Shown here: positions 22,510 through 34,352 of the stretch, piece by piece
Layout of the letters: the number at the start of each line of letters is the position of its first letter
Numbering within the stretch: position 1 is the first letter of the stretch
NCBI GenBank assembly: GCA_016748015.1
Contig: JAAOMT010000233.1
Coordinates: 7,271 to 71,270 of the forward strand
Direction of reading: 5' to 3'
Length of the DNA stretch: 64,000 nt
Source: Geosiphon pyriformis
Taxonomy: Eukaryota; Glomeromycota; Glomeromycetes; Archaeosporales; Geosiphonaceae
The notes under the pieces: model-generated
What the model was told of the DNA's origin: nothing
The model's input: only the letters and a program-made list of their open reading frames with translations
Database searches by the model: none
Translations under genes and position numbers: made by a program

Positions 22510-22513
22510 CCAG

Positions 22514-23460
22514 TATGTTGTTTTCTTTTTCTTTTTCTTTCCCTTTTTTTTTCCAACTTAGTGTAAGTGGCAACTCATTTTGGTTGTCGTCAATCCAAAT
22601 GCCAATGGTGGTTTCCCAGGTATGTTCTTCTTTCTGCTTTCCTTTTTCATGGTTGTCTTTGTTCCAGGTGAGTATGGGTGGCAGTTCATTGTGGTCGATG
22701 TTGGCCCACAAAACCTGATATGCTTCTCATGTTGGTTTCTTTGCTTCTTCCTTAAATTCAATCAGTGGCTGTGAGTTGGTTGGTTTAAAGTGGCCACATA
22801 CTGCTGGTGCCCGAGTATGTTGACTGTTTTGGCTCAGTTGGAGCTCTTGTATCATCCAATTAAGTATGGTATTTGTTTTAGATAGCCAATTATTTCCAAC
22901 AAGAGCTTGGTACTGAGTGGCTTCCATCACAAGGACTTTGATGGGTACCATAATGCCGTTAATTTCGATAAGTAGGTTGTCTATTTTGCCTATTGGAGTT
23001 TTGGTTACTCTATTAGCTGTAATGATTCTTGCACTGGCAGCTCAGTCAACTTGGTGACCTAATTGATCCATAAGTTGCTTTGTTATGATACTGCCAGCTA
23101 ATCCACTATCTAAGATTAGTTTGATGGCATGACCATTGATTTTGGCATCCGTATACATAATGGTAATTGGCTTCTCTTCAAGAGCTGCTCTACTGAACAA
23201 CAGGATTTTGATTGTTTTTTCCAAGTTGAAGAGAAAGATGGCCGCAAGTGATTTGTCATTGGTGACAGTTGCTGGTGGAATGTTGTTGGTAAGTGCTTGT
23301 TGTTGGTTGGATCCCAAATTGTTGGTGGTGGTGTCTTCTGGGGTAACCAGGAGACTTAAATAGTTCTGGAAATTCAGGTTTTGAGTGACACCAGTACCCA
23401 AATTCCAAGAATGCAATCCTAATGGTGCATTGAAAGAACTGGGAATCAGTTAATGGACAA
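22514..23460 (-). pseudogene. Element A aspartic protease region
   Basis: Processes the polyprotein. The piece at 23416-23042 holds the active-site loop KLILDSGLAGSIITKQLMDQ, where DSG(A) is expected at the retropepsin Asp. The piece at 22951-22727 holds LVMEATQYQALVGNNWL, the second retropepsin block, followed by a linker rich in Lys/Glu (KKKGKEKEKENN) at 22478-22711. All pieces are in one frame, interrupted by stops near 23040, 22725 and by the solo LTR at 22509. Confidence 0.82.
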
Positions 23461-25535
23461 CTATTGCCGATCTCCAGTTTTGTTGTGTTATTCTCAGTCT
23501 TTGGGTTCTGTGTTAAGGTAAATTTTGGGGTGGTGTTTAAATGGTTTGAGATTGATAGATTACTTGTGGCTGTGGTTGATATATTATGGATGGCTGCAGT
23601 TGATATATTGCTGGTGGCTACAGTTAATAAACTGGGGTCTAATATATTGGTGCTTGATAAATTGGCTGCTGCGTCATTGGTAGGTAAGTGTTTTGGTATT
23701 GATCTTGATTTTGATATTGATTCTGGGTTTGGAATCGGGAATCAGGATTTTGATATTGATTTCCTGATTGTCAGTTATAAGCATTGCAGTTGGCTCTTAT
23801 GTGACCTTGTTTACCACAGTTGTGGCAGACACATGTTTTCTGCTGCCACAGTTGATTAATTGACAATGATAAATGTGTTTGATTTTGGAAATGATTGGCA
23901 TTTCCCTGATTACTGTGTTTTTGGGGAGATTGATAAATGAACTGATGGTTGTTAGCTAAGTATTCCTCAATTTTCTGATTGATGGTATTATAGATTTGCT
24001 TCAATTTGAAATCCAAATCAGATGATCTATTTATTACTAAATTTACCACTTGAGCATAATTGGCTTTTAGCTCAGCTGATTTGAAATTTCTGGCATGTGT
24101 GACTGCAGCTTGAAGATTGGCTGGATGTAATGGGCATATGTGTTGCAAAATGCTACTGCGCAGGCCACGAATAAACTGGTTAAAGATCTGGGGTTCTGTG
24201 AAATACACAGCATCGATGGCTTGAATTTGGCATAGAATTCTATAAAAGCGTCCTAGGTATGTTGTGACTGTTTCAGTATTATTCTGTTTGATTGTGGTGA
24301 AAGTATTGGCTAGACAATTAATACTGTTATTATTGCTAAAATATCTCAAAAAGACAGTTTTGAATTGTTGGAATGTTTGTGGTCTGGTGGCTAAACTCTA
24401 GTACCAAAAATTGGCAGTTTCTTTGAGAAAGTATGGTATCATCTGTAAGGCTCTGGTGTCATCCCAATTGTTTGCTATGATGGCCTTGAAGACATCATTG
24501 ATCCATGCTTGAGTGTCATCTTCTTTGCTGGTAAAGTTTTCTAATTTTGTGATGGGTGCATAGGCCATTTGGTTTACATTTAGTTGTTGTGGTGGCTGTT
24601 GAAGTGGTTGTTGTTGCATGGGTTGTTGGAGTGATAGTTGAAGTGACTGCTGTATGAGTTCAGCTATTGGATTAATCGGTGGTTAATTGATGACAATTAC
24701 TGGAGATAAGTTTTGTTGATTTATTAAATCAGGGTTTTGATTATCCTGATTTGGTGGGGTTTGAATATTCGGAGTGTCGTTTTCCTGATTGTCCAAATTT
24801 GGCTGGGTTTGAAAGTTCAGAGTTTCAATTTCCGGGTTTTCTAGAATTGGGTTTTGGTAAGTAAATTTTTGATCTTCACTTCCTTCCTCTTTTTCCTCTG
24901 ATAATTTCTATGGAGTAGCAGCTCCGAAATCTGATTGAGGTAGTGGTGATTGAATTCCTGATGACATTGGGGATTGTGATTTAAATTTTTCCATATGGTT
25001 CTAGTAAGTTTTTTTTCTGTTGTTTGCTTTGGAACTGAAATCTTCCAAATGTTAATGTCATGTTTGATGTGGATGCATCTGCTAATAAAATGTTGATGGT
25101 GCTTCCAGGTATGTAGTGATATGATAAAGTGGTTGGTGATTCTACTCTGTGTTTCTTCCAACTAGGTAACTGTATTCCTTTTGGTGTTGCTGCTGGTGTT
25201 TGTATTCTTCCTTTACTTTTGTCTGCATAGGTAATGGAAAATTGTTGTTGCATGTATCTTTCAATGGTTTGATTGATTTTCCTGATAATTGGGGTGAAAC
25301 TGTGATTTCTTGGTAAGCTGATGTGTTAAAATAATTCTGTATAGAAATTTTCTCTTGCTGACTCAATATTAATGGTTCCTCCTAAACAGTCTGTAATTTT
25401 ATCATTGACATAATAATTGAAGGCTAATTCAGCTGGGTAGTAATTACTGTTTAATCTTAATTGTTGGCTGTATTGTTAAAACAAAGATTTTGCGAATCTT
25501 AAGTGGTTGGCTCCTATAATTTCTGATTCTGCCAT
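23461..25535 (-). pseudogene. Element A Gag with CCHC zinc knuckle
   Basis: The candidate start is ATG at 25535 (MAESEIIGANHLRFAKSL), 62 bp after the LTR. An N-terminal part with MQQQFSITYADKSKGRIQTP runs to 24981. A frameshift near 24990 moves to the frame used by the rest of the polyprotein. A Gln-rich stretch (24619-24398) is followed by the retrotransposon-gag block (24349-23771: LRYFSNNNSINCLANTF, TYLGRFYRILCQIQAI, FNQFIRGLRSSILQHI) and the knuckle CHNCGKQGHIRANC. Stops break it at several Gln and Trp codons. Gag would form the particle and bind RNA. Confidence 0.87.
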
Positions 25536-25577
25536 GTTTAGATGGTGTTGTTGGCACTGGTTCTCTGTAGGATTATA

Positions 25578-25594
25578 CCTTACAGGGAGCACCA
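25578..25594 (-). other. Primer binding site of element A
   Basis: In sense, TGGTGCTCCCTGTAAGG begins two bases after the 5' LTR. It starts with TGG, the complement of a tRNA CCA end. The matching tRNA was not identified. Array E has the same two-base gap between its LTR and a TGG sequence. Confidence 0.7.
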
Positions 25595-25596
25595 AA

Positions 25597-26434
25597 TGTT
25601 ACAGGTAATTCTTTGGGGTGTCAAGTAAATAACAAACCCTTAACTTGGTGTGCAAAGTGATTGGTGATGATGATAATCTAAAGGTATTTTATCTGAAGGT
25701 TTTCCAATCGAGTTCTTTATATAATAAACAGAAATTCAATGGTAACAGTTTATTAGTAGTTTCTTGAAACTGTAGTTTTGTCGATTGCTTGTTCAGCTTG
25801 ATGGTTGATAATTCTTCTGGTATGATATTCTTCATAAGTGTATATTAGTGCTGTTTCCTGATGTCAGTTCCTCCGTAAGTCCTCCAAGAGTAAGTATTGT
25901 TTAAGTAAGTTTTATTCCTTCATAAGTCCTTCAAGAGTAAGTCTTTTAATCAAGTTAGTAGACAACAAAAAAATAAAGAAAAGATAAAGAGAAAATAAAA
26001 AATAGCCAAGGTGGTTTGCAAGTTAGTATTCTGTCAATAGCCATGATCAAGAGCTATTGTTTCAATATGGTTAAGTATCAATTACTATCAACATGAAGTG
26101 TTGATAGTGAAGAATGGATTTAAGATAGTGAATAATTATTTATTTGAGAATTGTGGTAACTAAGCTAAGGATTCTTGGTATTGATTCTGTCTTTTCTGCT
26201 TCTAATGCTACTGCTATATATACATATTTGAGATTCTTCAATTCTTCAATTCCTTGTGACAGAAATCCTGGAATTCTGGAATCTTGTGATTTCTTGCTGG
26301 AGAATCCTGAAATTTCTGAAATCCTGCAATTCTTCTGAGAAGAATCTTAGAATTCCACATTTACTATGTCTACTTCTGATTGGCTAATTTCTACTTGCTA
26401 ATAATAACATACTTCCTCTAATCTATAAGTAACA
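25597..26434 (-). repeat. Element A 5' LTR (838 bp)
   Basis: TGTTACAGG...AAGTAACA on the plus strand, aligned end to end with 15222-16154. It is about 95 bp shorter because it has two rather than three ~47-bp units in R/U5 and fewer GGAATCCTGGAATTC-type U3 repeats. The TATA-like TATATATAG in sense lies near 26222. Divergence between the two LTRs shows that the insertion is not recent. Confidence 0.93.
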
Positions 26435-27460
26435 GCATAACTAAAATTGTGAGTAATTGCAAAACTTAGATGTTTAAAAATTGTTTTAGAGCATTTTTGT
26501 TTACTTTGTTTGTAAGAACAACTGTTTATAATTTTGGTACTTTGTTGAAAGGAGCTGGTAAAAAAATCTGCATTATCAATTAGTTATTTAAAACTAACAA
26601 TAGAATTTATTGTGCTGTAATTAGTTTTGAATCAAAAAAAAATTTGGAGTCTGTTTTTTACATAAAGCTTATTTTAAGTAGTGTTGAGCTTTTTTGGGCT
26701 AAGTTGAATTTGATTTATTGTGAAAAGTGTAAGCACTTTAAACATTCATCTTTGGAATGTGATTTTTTATTGTTTTTTGTTCCAACTTAAGAAAAAATTT
26801 ATAAAAAGTTTATTTCAGATTAGGATTATCTTTAGTTTACTTATTTCTATGTAAAAAAGAATGTATTAATATTCCAATCTGCTGTTTTTGATAACAAATT
26901 CTGAATACAAATAGTTTTTTTAGTGACTGTTTCTATTAATGCCTATTTTGACTCTTCTTTTATATCTTCTCTGCCTGGTGCTTTTTACCTAGGTAATACT
27001 CTTCCTGCTTTACAAAAAATGTCTTCTGTAAATAATTGGGTGGTTTTTTTGAAATGCTTTTTAGAACTGTTAACAGACCAAGTGTTGATAATTATATGCA
27101 AGTTGAATAACTTGGATATGATGTTTTCTGTGTCTACTTTGTTTTTACTTGTTTTAACAGATTTTTTAGTCTCAAATTTGGATTTGGTTTTAAATAGGGC
27201 TTCAAGTGCTTTTTTAGTGCTTTCTGTGTTTTTAAACTCAAATATGGTTTTAGATGCTTTATAAGACTTTTTTTTTGTTTCATTAGAAATGGCAAAGCTC
27301 TTGGAATTAAGTTTAAGCAGTTTTAAAGTCTTGACCATCAAAGTTAGAAGTTTAGAATCTAAGATGATCATTCTTGACATGTTTTTTGGTTTAGTATTGG
27401 CTAAGTTAAATCAGTTGTATATTAAATTAGGCTTTCCACTTTTCTCTTCTTCTCAATAAT
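26435..27460 (+). pseudogene. L3 ORF1, C-terminal part with CCHC knuckle
   Basis: Continues LINE ORF1 after the gypsy insert: FRAFLFTLFVRTTVYNFGTL then LLKGAGKKICIIN aligns with FRALLFTLLMDTIAHDFGTL in L6. The knuckle is YCEKCKHFKHSSLEC (about 26719-26762), C-x2-C-x4-H-x4-C. The piece at 26923-27264 is the Ser/Leu-rich C-terminal stretch. The ORF ends at SSSQ with a TAA near 27460, where L4 and L6 have the overlapping ATGA; that overlap has mutated to ATAA here. Confidence 0.75.
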
Positions 27461-28250
27461 TACTTTTATTTGGAAAATAGTCTTATATAATATTAGAGAA
27501 ATGAATAATTTAACAAAACAAAAGAATATTGTTTGATGACACAGAAATAAAAATGATTTTATATTTATTGTTATGGAAACAAAGCTAAGAAGCAAAGTTT
27601 GTTCTTGAATAATAAGCAAATTTGATAAGATTAAAGTTTTTATCTCTGGTGTTAACTTTGATTATCTGAAATTTAATGTTGCTGTAATAATTAATAATAA
27701 TATTACAAGACATATATACAAAATTTTAGAGATGGCTTATTGGCTTTTGTTAATACATTTGTTATTTAAAGATTGTTTTTCAGTTTTTATTTTGGATTTA
27801 TATATTAGAATCACTTTGGGAAAAAGATTGACTCAATTTTGTAAAGTCAATTTAATAGTAATTAAAACTTTAAATAATAGCACTTTTGTGGTTCTCAGAA
27901 GAAACTTCAATAAGAATAAGTTTGATTATAGTACAAGTTTTAAAAAGTTTATAAACATAAAATTATGTGACTCTTTTGGTAAATTTTTGGCATGCAAATT
28001 GCCAATGTGGCCTAACTTTAGGAAAGTTAAGAAGTATATTAACTTTATTCTAATTAGTAATAGTATTAAAAATTCATCTTTTAATCAACAAGTTTATTGT
28101 TTAGATAGGTTTTTTAACACTAATTACATGATTGTTTTAGCAGACATTAGTTTGAAAAAACTCCTTAATTTTCAGCTTATTTTAGTGTGCAAACAGACTA
28201 TTAAAGATAGATAGAAGTTTAAAGTCAATAGTATTGGTAAAAAAACCTGA
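27461..28250 (+). pseudogene. L3 ORF2 endonuclease domain
   Basis: The piece at 27732-28214 contains TFVVLRRNFNKNKFDYSTSF (the GDFN motif now RNFN), KKYINFILISNSIKN (IDYxFVS now INFILIS, catalytic Asp to Asn) and FFNTNYMIVLADISLKKL (the C-terminal His replaced by Tyr). The three changes each fit C-to-T or G-to-A. The order and spacing match L2, L4 and L6. Inactive. Confidence 0.78.
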
Positions 28251-30160
28251 AAGAAGTTTAAGAGTTTATTACTGGTTGTTGTTCTGGCTGCCATTAATAA
28301 TGTAGAAAACTGTAGAAAGAGGTTCAATATTAATAAAATATAGAAGCTGTTTAGTTAAGTGGTTAGCTTTACTATTAATACCACTTTTTTAAAAACATAG
28401 TTCTAAGATAATAATATAATCAAGTGTACTATATTTTTTAAGTCTCACAAATTGTAATTGCTGATGTTTAAAATTTTAAAGATGTAAAAAAATTTCAGAT
28501 TCTGGTTGTTAAATAGATCAAATTGGATTTTGTTCAGACTATAAAGTTTAAAAAGTCTTTGATATTGGTTATAACAGAGTTTTAATTAAACAATTATTGG
28601 CTTATTTTAAGAGATTTTATAAATTTCATAAGTTGTCAAAGTCTAAAATGGCTGAAAATTTCTAAATTAGAGCTGCTATTACCAAATGCATAAAAATTTT
28701 TGTCAACAACAAAAGTCAAATAATAAGAAATGTGTTAAAAAAGTTTTTTAGAAGGATTATATTGGATTATTTGGTTAATAATAGTAAGCTGATTTTGAAG
28801 TTCAATTTAGTCAAGAGTAAAGTTAATTTAATTATGAAAAATTGAACCAGAAAATATATGGTTAAGAATATTGTTCCTGTTAGCTGGTAGTAACAGTTTG
28901 TATCTTTAGACTATATTAGAACTAGTACATTTTTTAGTGTTATAAAACCTATTAGTCTTGGTGAGTTTATGTTGATGGTTAATAATTTTTTTGATAAAAA
29001 GGCTGCTGGACTGTTTGATATTTCCAATAAGATGTAAAAACAATATAATAAACATATTTTGAGTCTTTTTTTATGTTTGTTTAATTTGTGCTTAATGATT
29101 AAATCTGTTCTTAATGTCTAAAAAGAGACTTAGATGTTGATAATTCTAAAGTCTTATAAATAAAAAAATATTTTGATAAATACAAAACTGATCACTTTAA
29201 TTAAAACTGTGAAGAAAATTTTTTCAAAAGTTTTGTCTGATCAGATATTTGAAATCTACAGTAAGCACAATATTCTATGAAAGAATAATTTTTTGGTATT
29301 AAAGAGCATTTCAATTCAGTTTTTTATCTTTACTATTAGATTTGTAATAAAAAATGCCTTGGAAAAAAACAGAAAGGTGTAATTGGTTCTACAGAATATG
29401 AGAAAAACTTACAACTTAGTAAAATAATCACATTTGGAAAAAAGTCTAAAAAGAATTAAAATGTGTAATAGGTTTATTAGATTTTTTGGTTATATTTATA
29501 ATAACTATAAAAATAGAATAATAACAGACTTTGGTTTGTCTAATAATTACATAGTACATAATGAACTAAATCAGGACAAAGTTTTTTTATCTTTTCTTTG
29601 AAGAATTTTTTATAATCTTTTTTTGTGTAAAATAAAGAAACATAATTCAATTTTTGAATACTGTGTGAATTTTAAATTTATTTTCAGAATTAACAAAGTT
29701 AAAACAAACACTGGTTTGACATCTTATTTGGCTGTTGGTGTTTTTATAAATAATACAATTTGAATTGGCAATTGTTATATAACAACACAGAATATTTTAA
29801 ACATTTCTAGTGAGTTTCTTAATGTTATAGATATTTTAATAAATATAGATAAAACAGTGACAATCTTAATAAACCTAAGATCTAGTAATGCTTTTTTAAG
29901 TATAAGTGGCTTTCTCATTTTAATTACAAAAGTCAGCAAAGTTTATTGGTATTTGAGCATTTTCTTATTAACCAAAAATTTCTCTAGTCTAAACATAAAA
30001 AAAATAAATTCAAATGTAAAGTTTTTTTTATCAATGGTGTTATACAAAGCCATCTCAAATAAACAATTTTTTTATTTGGTTTCTGTGGTTTTGCAGTCAA
30101 TTATTGAGTATAGAACTCAGTTCAGTTTTGTTAACAAAAATACATATAACAAATGAGATT
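28251..30160 (+). pseudogene. L3 ORF2 pre-RT and reverse transcriptase
   Basis: Recognisable blocks are the KSQIIRNVLKKFF-like pre-RT stretch near 28720, VITDFGLSNNY at about 29520, the active loop GVFINNTIWIGN near 29740-29770 (FVDD to FINN, both aspartates lost), and the piece at 29857-30156 with ILINLRSSNAFLSISGFLIL and FFLSMVLYKAISNKQFFYLV. Stops are frequent, many at Trp and Gln codons. This is among the most decayed RTs in the window. Confidence 0.72.
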
Positions 30161-32261
30161 GTTTAATTAGAAAAAACTTAAAGACCAAAGCTAATTTGCT
30201 GAACAATTTTTCTAATAAAGCTATGTACCATTCATTTTTGTACAATTTAAAATCTTTCAACTAAATTTAGACAGAGAAAAAAATTGCATTAATTATAAGT
30301 TTTGCCAATATTAGAAAAGTTTTGGGTAGTTTTTTCAACATAAATTATTAGATTTACAGATATTAGATTGGATTTCTTATAACTCTTTTTAGTTTTTGGT
30401 CAAGTTAAAAGTCAATTTGGTGAACAATTTTCTTGTTAATATTACTCAAATCTTTCTATATAATAGTATTTCTTTAACCAATGGTTTGCTCAACATTTTT
30501 CATCTAAAAAATAGAATTTTTATAATAAACATTTTAGGTTAAATAGAATATTTTCAAATCTATAAGTCTTTTAAGTATTTTGGCATAGTTTTTGCAAACC
30601 AGTTTTTAAATAGTTATAGAATGTGCTTTTCTTAAAAAGATTTTTATAATTGAAGATGATTGGATTCCAGAAGTCTGATTTTTTCTTGGTTTGTACAGAT
30701 TTCAGAGTTTATTAGAAATGGTGATCTTGTTTATGATCTTCAATCTGCTTTTGGCTCCAATTTTAATGTATGTATATTTAATACAAATGGCTTTTATACT
30801 GTTTAATCTCAGTTAAGAAACACTTTACTATCCAAGATTTCAATCTACATTGATAGTTTTGTTAAGAGTTTTGGTTCTTTTGGTATGGTTGGTAGTGCTA
30901 CTAGTTATTTTCCTAATCTGAATTTGGGTACAAGAATGGAAGTTCATGGTTTGCTTTTGTTAATTCTGACTAAGTTGCAAGCAATGATACTGACTTTTGA
31001 GTATATACTAGTTCTATTTAATATTATAATATTTTCTGATAGTTAAGCTTTTATAGATATATGCTGGGCTGAATTGAAGTTGGTGGCACCTGATCTTTGT
31101 AGTAAGTGTTAGATTGAGCAGCATTGTATTTGTAATTTAGTTAAAAGTAAAGAAATTTCTGTAAGATAAATTAAAATAAAGAGCTATTTTGGCATATTGA
31201 ACAATAAGATTACTAATAGACTGGCCAATTAGACTGTATTTTTAAGACTTGTTCTTCTAATAAACATTCAAAAAAAATTTTTGTTAACTGATAATAAGGT
31301 GCTTTCTGGCAATGCTTAGTATTTTATTAAGATTACATACAATACTATAAGATGTTTTTAATAAAAAATTGGATCTGATCTCAATATTATAAATCTTTTA
31401 CAAATTAATAACATTAATTAGAAGCTTACTATAATTGTTTGATATTTTAATTCTCATATGGCAGCCAGTTATACATGTAAACAAATGATTGGTTTGTACA
31501 CTTATTTAATAAAAGCAGTTTATAAAAGATTGCTTATAGTAATTAAGAAGTGTTTATATAATTATAATTATCTGAATGTATTGTATATATGTTGCAAAAA
31601 AGTGGAGTTTTCAGATCACAGTTTTGTTTATAGCTTAGATTTATCCATTTGTTGGATACTATTAAATAAATGCTCTTTTATTTGAAAGTCTTTAATTGAA
31701 GTGATTTTAGTATTATTTATGATTTTTTAGTTATTGGCTTTATGTATTTCTAATGTAAATTTATATACTGTTTTGTACAAAGAATTTGTGTTTAAGAGTT
31801 GGTTGGTAAAAATCACAGCTTTTTTTGAGAACACTAATTTTGTTGTAATTAAATTGGTTAAGTTTGTACATAGTCTGATTACTGGTCATAAGGAGCAAAT
31901 TTAGATGCTTAATTTAAAAACTTTGGGCTAACATAGATTGCAGAGATTTGTTAAATAAGGATAATTTTTTGTTTGATGCCATTTATGGTCTTTCTGCTAA
32001 AGTTTCAAGTAAAATTGCTTGGTTGTTAGGGGTAAAAGAGAGTTATATTATCAGTTTTGATTTAAGAATAAGTTGTTTGTTTTTTGCTAGCACAATAATA
32101 GATATTATAATTAATATAGTTGTATAATATAGTCTTGATTGGTTAGATAGTTGGTCACATATAACAAGTATATATTTCACATCTAATTTAGAACTCTAAA
32201 TAGTTGTATTGTATTAGATAGTGGTTGGATCTCATTTATAAATTGCAATAGTAAAAAAATA
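30161..32261 (+). pseudogene. L3 ORF2 connection, RNase H, zinc module and 3' UTR
   Basis: Translation in pieces shows an RNase H-like region about 30830-31200 (GMVGSATSYFPNLNLGTRME, then an LTKLQAMILTFEY block with Lys at the catalytic Glu position and SDS at the third motif). The region at 31458-31685 (LYTYLIKAVYKRLLIVIKKC, LYICCKKVEFSDHSFV) has a partly kept zinc module. The 3' UTR carries TTGGTCACATATAACAAGTA (32151-32170). It ends in the A7 run at 32253-32259 and the ATAATACCAA duplication. Confidence 0.7.
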
Positions 32262-32271
32262 ATAATACCAA

Positions 32272-32891
32272 GTTATAAAATTACTATAATCAAAATTTAC
32301 TTATAATATATAGTGTTTTTTATAAAATATAATTTATAAAAAACAGAAATATTATTAAAAATTATTAATAAAAATAACAAAATCAAAATTTATTAAAACA
32401 ATTAAAATTTGTAAAATTTTTAGTTCAATATTACTAAGAATATTTAAGCTTAATTAATAATAGTTTTTTAATTAAATTTGTTTTTAATTTTTTAAAAAAA
32501 ACAAAAAACTCAAAAACAGCAAAAATAATTTTTATAGCAAATTATTACAACATATCAGTTTTTTATAAAATTACAATTTTGCATTAATTTTTGTAAAAAT
32601 AAATCAAAATATTAAAGTTTATACACAAAAATATTGAATTAAAAAAAAAAAAAGATTAAAAAAATCTTAAAAAATTCAATCTTAAAACTATATTAAGTAA
32701 AATTCTGAAAATTTAAACTTTAGAAATTATTCAAAACCCAATAAATTTACTATTTTTAAATTCAGTTATGTTTGTATATTTATTACTAATATTATTAATT
32801 TTTAGAGTTATAAATTTATTAAAACTATTTTTTTATATATATATTTATTTTTACTAATATTTTTTATTTTATTTTATTATTTAATGAATAT
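32272..32891. other. AT-rich spacer, no gene recognised
   Basis: Runs of A and T with no alignable coding block, between the L3 target duplication and the first LTR of array E. There is an A-rich patch near 32640-32655. Nothing else was identified. Confidence 0.4.
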
Positions 32892-33976
32892 TATTATCAG
32901 TGGTTTTTGTCAATATTTGGAAACATTTCTTAGCTCAACTGGTAATACATATTACCATAATTATGCTACTGACTATAACATATTATGAATATATGGACTA
33001 TTTCAGTAAATGGAAAAGCAAAAAAGAATACATGATAAAGTTATTAAAAGTAAAAAAAAGTATTGTCATTATTATTTGTTTTTGGGTAAGAACCAGTCTT
33101 AGGTATTTGAAAAGAAAAGAAAAGTCACATTTCTTTATATGTATTAGAAGTGCAATCAACAACAGAAGTGAAACCAACTATTCTAATAAATACATAACCA
33201 GAATTCTTTTAATTAGTCATCAAAAGAGTGTGGTATTCAAATGCCCACTTTGAAAACAAAGTTATAGAAATTATAAAAAAATCATAAAAGTAAAACATAA
33301 CTGAAATAGATTTTGATTAAACTTTTTATTGTTGAGATCATTCTCTAACAATATAATATTTTATTACTTATTTTTATATTTAGCAACTTGTTTAGTAAAA
33401 CAAGACTTAATATAAAATAATAATAACACATGATTTTAGAAGATCAAAAGTAATAGAACAACTTAAAATAGTGATAACAAGTATTTAGAGCATAGGAAAA
33501 GAAAAGAAAAAAAGAAGATATAAAGAAAAGAACTAACTGTTCACTATAAAACTATAGCAAAAAGTTGGCTCAATATTGAACTGATACTTTTTTGAACTGA
33601 CAGAAAGGCTGTATATATAGCTAAATTACATCAAATCTACATACTATATTAGAACTATTTAAAATACATTAATTATTTATATACATTAAATTAATCAATT
33701 TATGATGAACTTACTCAGTCTGTTATTTATCCAAGAACTAGTAATTTAGATAATCAGATTTAGATGGCTGAATTTAAATTGTAAATCAATAATACTAATT
33801 GTGATTATAATCAACATAATCAGAAGTAGTTTAATTGATTACATTTCTTGATAACCACTTTTAATCATTGATCACAGATCTGGAATGTTAAATTGTTCTA
33901 ATAAGAGTATATAAGAATTTTAGAGCATAACAAAACCTGTTGTTATCAGATTACATGTGTCAATTATCTATTTCCA
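32892..33976 (-). repeat. Array E LTR 1
   Basis: 1085 bp. The left end has decayed to TATTATCAG (from TGTTACCAG); the right end is TTTCCA. It has a TATA-like CTGTATATATAGC near 33610 (plus-strand reading). A 117-codon open frame at 32900-33253 runs antisense to the element and is not kept in the other two LTRs, so it is not called as a gene. The flank to the left shows no clear target duplication. Confidence 0.82.
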
Positions 33977-34352
33977 TTGGTGTTACTTGGTTTGCCAAAA
34001 TTTTTTTATATTCAATTTAGTTAAACTGTTGAATTGTGCTATATTTTTTTGTTATAATTAGACTAATTGCTAATCATTTATTTTCAGATTGCTGGCTGAT
34101 TTTGTTGATTAAGTGTAATAATATAAGTTTTTTTTACATAATTTTGATGTTAATTTTTATTGTATGTGTTGTAATTTTTGCATTAAAAAGTGTAAAAATC
34201 TTCTGGTAATATTTTTTCCATCTTTGAAAAATGAGCTCTTGTGAATTGATAAATTTTTCATCCTTTCTAGGAAAGATCAAAGTCTTCTAAGAAATTTAAA
34301 AGTCATTAAAATATTTATAGTTGTCTCTATACTGACAACAAGAGACACCATA
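33977..34352 (-). repeat. Array E internal segment 1 with primer binding site
   Basis: 376 bp. In sense it starts TA then TGGTGTCTCTTGTTGTCAG (34350-34332), the candidate primer site, and ends at the next LTR. There is no protein motif; short basic frames appear but are broken in the sister segments. It is used here as the reference for the interior split by L4. Confidence 0.75.

Larger units (their letters stand above)
15222..26434 (-). mobile_element. Gypsy element A, complete LTR to LTR, inserted in L3 ORF1
   Basis: Two family-A LTRs (15222-16154 and 25597-26434) flank a 9.4-kb interior read on the minus strand: primer binding site, gag, protease, cysteine-rich domain, dUTPase, RT, RNase H, integrase, tail, polypurine tract. 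The 4-bp direct repeat GCAT lies at 15218-15221 and 26435-26438, and the two flanks rejoin as LINE L3 ORF1. The interior carries a solo family-B LTR (21524-22509). Two frameshifts (near 24990 and 19250) and many stops make it non-functional. Confidence 0.93.
14400..32261 (+). mobile_element. LINE L3, full length, split by gypsy element A
   Basis: The 5' end (CTTCTTTTTCTCTTTCATC) matches the 5' ends of L4 and L6. The 3' end is an A7 run at 32253-32259. A perfect 10-bp target duplication, ATAATACCAA, flanks it at 14390-14399 and 32262-32271. Without the 11213-bp gypsy insert the LINE is about 6.65 kb, equal to L4 and L6. It holds ORF1 then ORF2 (endonuclease, RT, RNase H, zinc module), all heavily degraded. 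Confidence 0.9.

Noticed and set aside
23464-23859. 131-codon plus-strand open frame
   Set aside because: It is the antisense shadow of the Gln-rich segment between the Gag zinc knuckle and protease of element A.
32900-33253. 117-codon open frame at the start of array E
   Set aside because: It lies antisense inside LTR 1, and the same frame is broken in LTR 2 and LTR 3, so it is a chance ORF in AT-rich repeat DNA.
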